Shown here: piece after piece, positions 62,666 through 64,000 of the stretch
How the letters are laid out: each line of letters starts with the position of its first letter
Numbering within the stretch: position 1 is the first letter of the stretch
Translations under genes and position numbers: made by a program
NCBI RefSeq assembly: GCF_006265175.1
Contig: NZ_VDCQ01000043.1
Span: 1-64,000, forward strand
Direction of reading: 5' to 3'
Source: Paenibacillus hemerocallicola
Lineage (GTDB): Bacteria; Bacillota; Bacilli; Paenibacillales; NBRC-103111
Length of the DNA stretch: 64,000 bases
The notes under the pieces: model-generated
What the model was told of the DNA's origin: nothing
What the model saw: the letters and a program-made list of their open reading frames with translations, nothing else
The model's database searches: none

Positions 62666-63582
62666 AACGGTTCATTCCGACGATCGTTCTCGTCGTCGTA
62701 TGTATCGGGGCGTTCTGGTATGCCTCCAGTCAATCGTTTTTCAAAAAAGAGGACGATGCCGACAAGCCGAAGCCTATCGTGACCGTAAAGCAAGAGGACG
62801 TTGCCGGCATCCAAATCAAGCAGGGCGGCATAGAATTGCAGAAAAAAGACGGAAAATGGGCGGTCACCAAGCCCGCGGCCTATCCGACGAACGCGTATTC
62901 GGGAGATAGCTGGGCAGGGGCGTTCATCGCCCTGACCCAGGATAGCGAAATCGATGCCAATCCGTCCGACCTGTCGAAGTACGGGCTGACCAGTCCCGCG
63001 CAGGAATTTGGCGTAACGATGGCGGACGGCTCGTCCAAAACGTTGCAGATCGGCTCGGCGCTCCCGATCGCGGGTCATTCGTACGCCAAGCTGAAGGATG
63101 CCCCGAACGTGTTCCGGGTGTCCGACGAGCAGATCAAGACGCTGCAAAAGGACGTCTCGGAGTTCGTGGACAAAAGTCCGTTCCAAATGACGTACAACGA
63201 AGTGTCCAACGTCCAGATGGAGTGGAAGGGGTCATCCAAGTCGCTGTCGAAGGTCGATCCGGCCAAGACGTCGACCGAATCCGCCTGGAAGCTGGGCGAC
63301 AAGGAGATGAAGGGCACCGACGTAGAGCCGATTCTCGACAAAATGCTGCTCATGTCTTCCGAGCAGATGGTCAAGGCGATATCCGAAATCAAGATGGATG
63401 CGCCCGAGATGAAGCTGCAGCTGAAGTCGACCAAAGACGGCAAAGAGACGACCTCGGTTTATGTGGGCAAAATCGAGGGAGAGCAAATATGGATCGGGCT
63501 GCAAAGCGGACCGTGGGTGTACTCGGTGCCGGTCGCGACGATCCAGGAGCTGTTCGACCGAATCAAGCTGCCGGAAGCCTAG
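62662..63582 (+). CDS. DUF4340 domain protein of the GldAFG-type operon
   Basis: 306 residues. An N-terminal membrane helix (residues 4-22) is followed by two DUF4340-type repeats outside the membrane (residues 40-180 VKQEDVAGIQIKQGGIELQK, and 190-300). The family accompanies GldG-like proteins in many bacteria; function unknown. The start ATG overlaps the upstream stop as ATGA, and GGAGGAGGAG stands before it. A hairpin without T tract follows 25 nt after the stop. Confidence 0.9.
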   Translation: MKRFIPTIVLVVVCIGAFWYASSQSFFKKEDDADKPKPIVTVKQEDVAGIQIKQGGIELQKKDGKWAVTKPAAYPTNAYSGDSWAGAFIALTQDSEIDANPSDLSKYGLTSPAQEFGVTMADGSSKTLQIGSALPIAGHSYAKLKDAPNVFRVSDEQIKTLQKDVSEFVDKSPFQMTYNEVSNVQMEWKGSSKSLSKVDPAKTSTESAWKLGDKEMKGTDVEPILDKMLLMSSEQMVKAISEIKMDAPEMKLQLKSTKDGKETTSVYVGKIEGEQIWIGLQSGPWVYSVPVATIQELFDRIKLPEA

Positions 63583-63607
63583 GCGCAATGACGAATCGAT
63601 ATTGAAA

Positions 63608-63649
63608 GCAAGCAGGACCGCCGTTCTCGGAGACGGCGGTCCTGCTTGC
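63608..63649. terminator. Long hairpin between converging genes, probable terminator
   Basis: Perfect 17-bp stem GCAAGCAGGACCGCCGT / ACGGCGGTCCTGCTTGC with an 8-nt loop. There is no T tract on either side, so it may end transcription weakly or protect 3' ends. Confidence 0.6.
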
Positions 63650-63704
63650 GTCTGTCAAGCGAACGTGCTTGTCGGCTTTCGGCAACGGACGGCCTGCGTC
63701 GTTG

Positions 63705-64000
63705 CTAGGTGACGGAGACGGTCAGCTCCGGGAACATTTCCATTTCCGCCGTGCGATTCCACGGCAAACCTGACTGCCAGCCATTCAACCGAGTTATGGT
63801 TCCGAAGAGGGGCTGCGTTCCGGCAGCGCCCAATGCGACGCGCTCGCCTTGGAAATGATCTTGGTACCACTGGTTGCCGTAAGGCAGCGCATGTTCGACC
63901 GCATAACGATCGATCTCCTTGTAGTGCGCCATGAGCCGCTGAGGGTCGTCGCCAATCGATCTCGCATAAGCGACGGCCCCGTTGCGGACATGGTTGCGGT
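63705..64000 (-). CDS. Unknown protein, C-terminal part (cut by window end)
   Basis: The minus-strand frame is open from the window edge to a TAG at 63705, so about 97 residues are visible; the true start lies beyond 64000. The text includes GDDPQRLMAHYKEIDRYAVE, GNQWYQDHFQGERVAL and ends NRTAEMEMFPELTVSVT. It is soluble-looking, rich in aromatic residues, and I do not recognise the family. The codon use is like that of the neighbours. A surface or carbohydrate-related enzyme is possible, but I have no firm evidence. Confidence 0.65.
   Translation of the reverse strand, partial: RNHVRNGAVAYARSIGDDPQRLMAHYKEIDRYAVEHALPYGNQWYQDHFQGERVALGAAGTQPLFGTITRLNGWQSGLPWNRTAEMEMFPELTVSVT

Overview
The window looks like the chromosome of a flagellated, endospore-former-type Firmicute close to Paenibacillus/Cohnella. 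The evidence is moderate GC, strong AGGAGG ribosome sites with frequent GTG/TTG starts, and a gene order that follows the Bacillus subtilis hag-fliD-fliS-fliT-hpf-secA-prfB-yitT-type-ftsE-ftsX-ctpB-minJ-uvrB-uvrA segment. This order is interrupted by an arginine cluster and by trpB and motAB.

Layout. 0-5.4 kb: end of a flagellin gene, a small unknown gene, a FliB-type flagellin lysine methylase, flaG, fliD, fliS and a fliT-like gene. 5.4-13 kb: a four-box DnaA-site cluster, a cold-shock protein, long-form HPF, a site-2-protease-like membrane metalloprotease, SecA, RF2 with its programmed frameshift, and a YitT-family membrane protein. 13.1-21.7 kb: argC-J-B-D-F-G-H, a full route from glutamate to arginine using ArgJ acetyl recycling, behind a promoter overlapped by an ARG-box-like operator. 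21.7-25 kb: a PhyH-type dioxygenase, an AraC regulator and a VanW/G5-type protein. 25.4-31.3 kb: ftsE, ftsX, an M23 hydrolase with coiled coil, a CtpB-type S41 protease and a MinJ-like PDZ membrane protein. 31.4-39.4 kb: orphan trpB and motBA on the minus strand, then uvrB-uvrA with a LexA-box-like site. 39.4-40.7 kb: a small membrane protein and a decayed stretch holding a dehydrogenase fragment and a 202-bp MITE-like element with a perfect 7-bp target duplication.

40.7-47.7 kb (minus strand) is the most interesting part. One compact operon encodes a large membrane-anchored FG-GAP protein, an acyl-carrier-like protein, a seryl-tRNA-synthetase-like ligase without the tRNA-binding arm, a DltD-like SGNH protein, a 36-residue DltX-like peptide and a DltB-like MBOAT acyltransferase. 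It reads as a complete Dlt-type envelope aminoacylation pathway in which the NRPS-type DltA is replaced by a class-II-synthetase-like amino acid:carrier-protein ligase. The substrate polymer and the amino acid are not known.

47.8-64 kb: a PfkB sugar kinase and a phosphoesterase, a large U32 protein, an RsbW-like kinase with a STAS partner, marR beside an MFS gene broken by internal deletion, an XRE regulator, remnants of an Rpn-type transposase, a cobalamin riboswitch controlling B12-independent metE, and a GldA/F/G-type ABC operon with a DUF4340 protein. The last gene is cut by the window end. I found no tRNA, rRNA, CRISPR array or intact insertion sequence.
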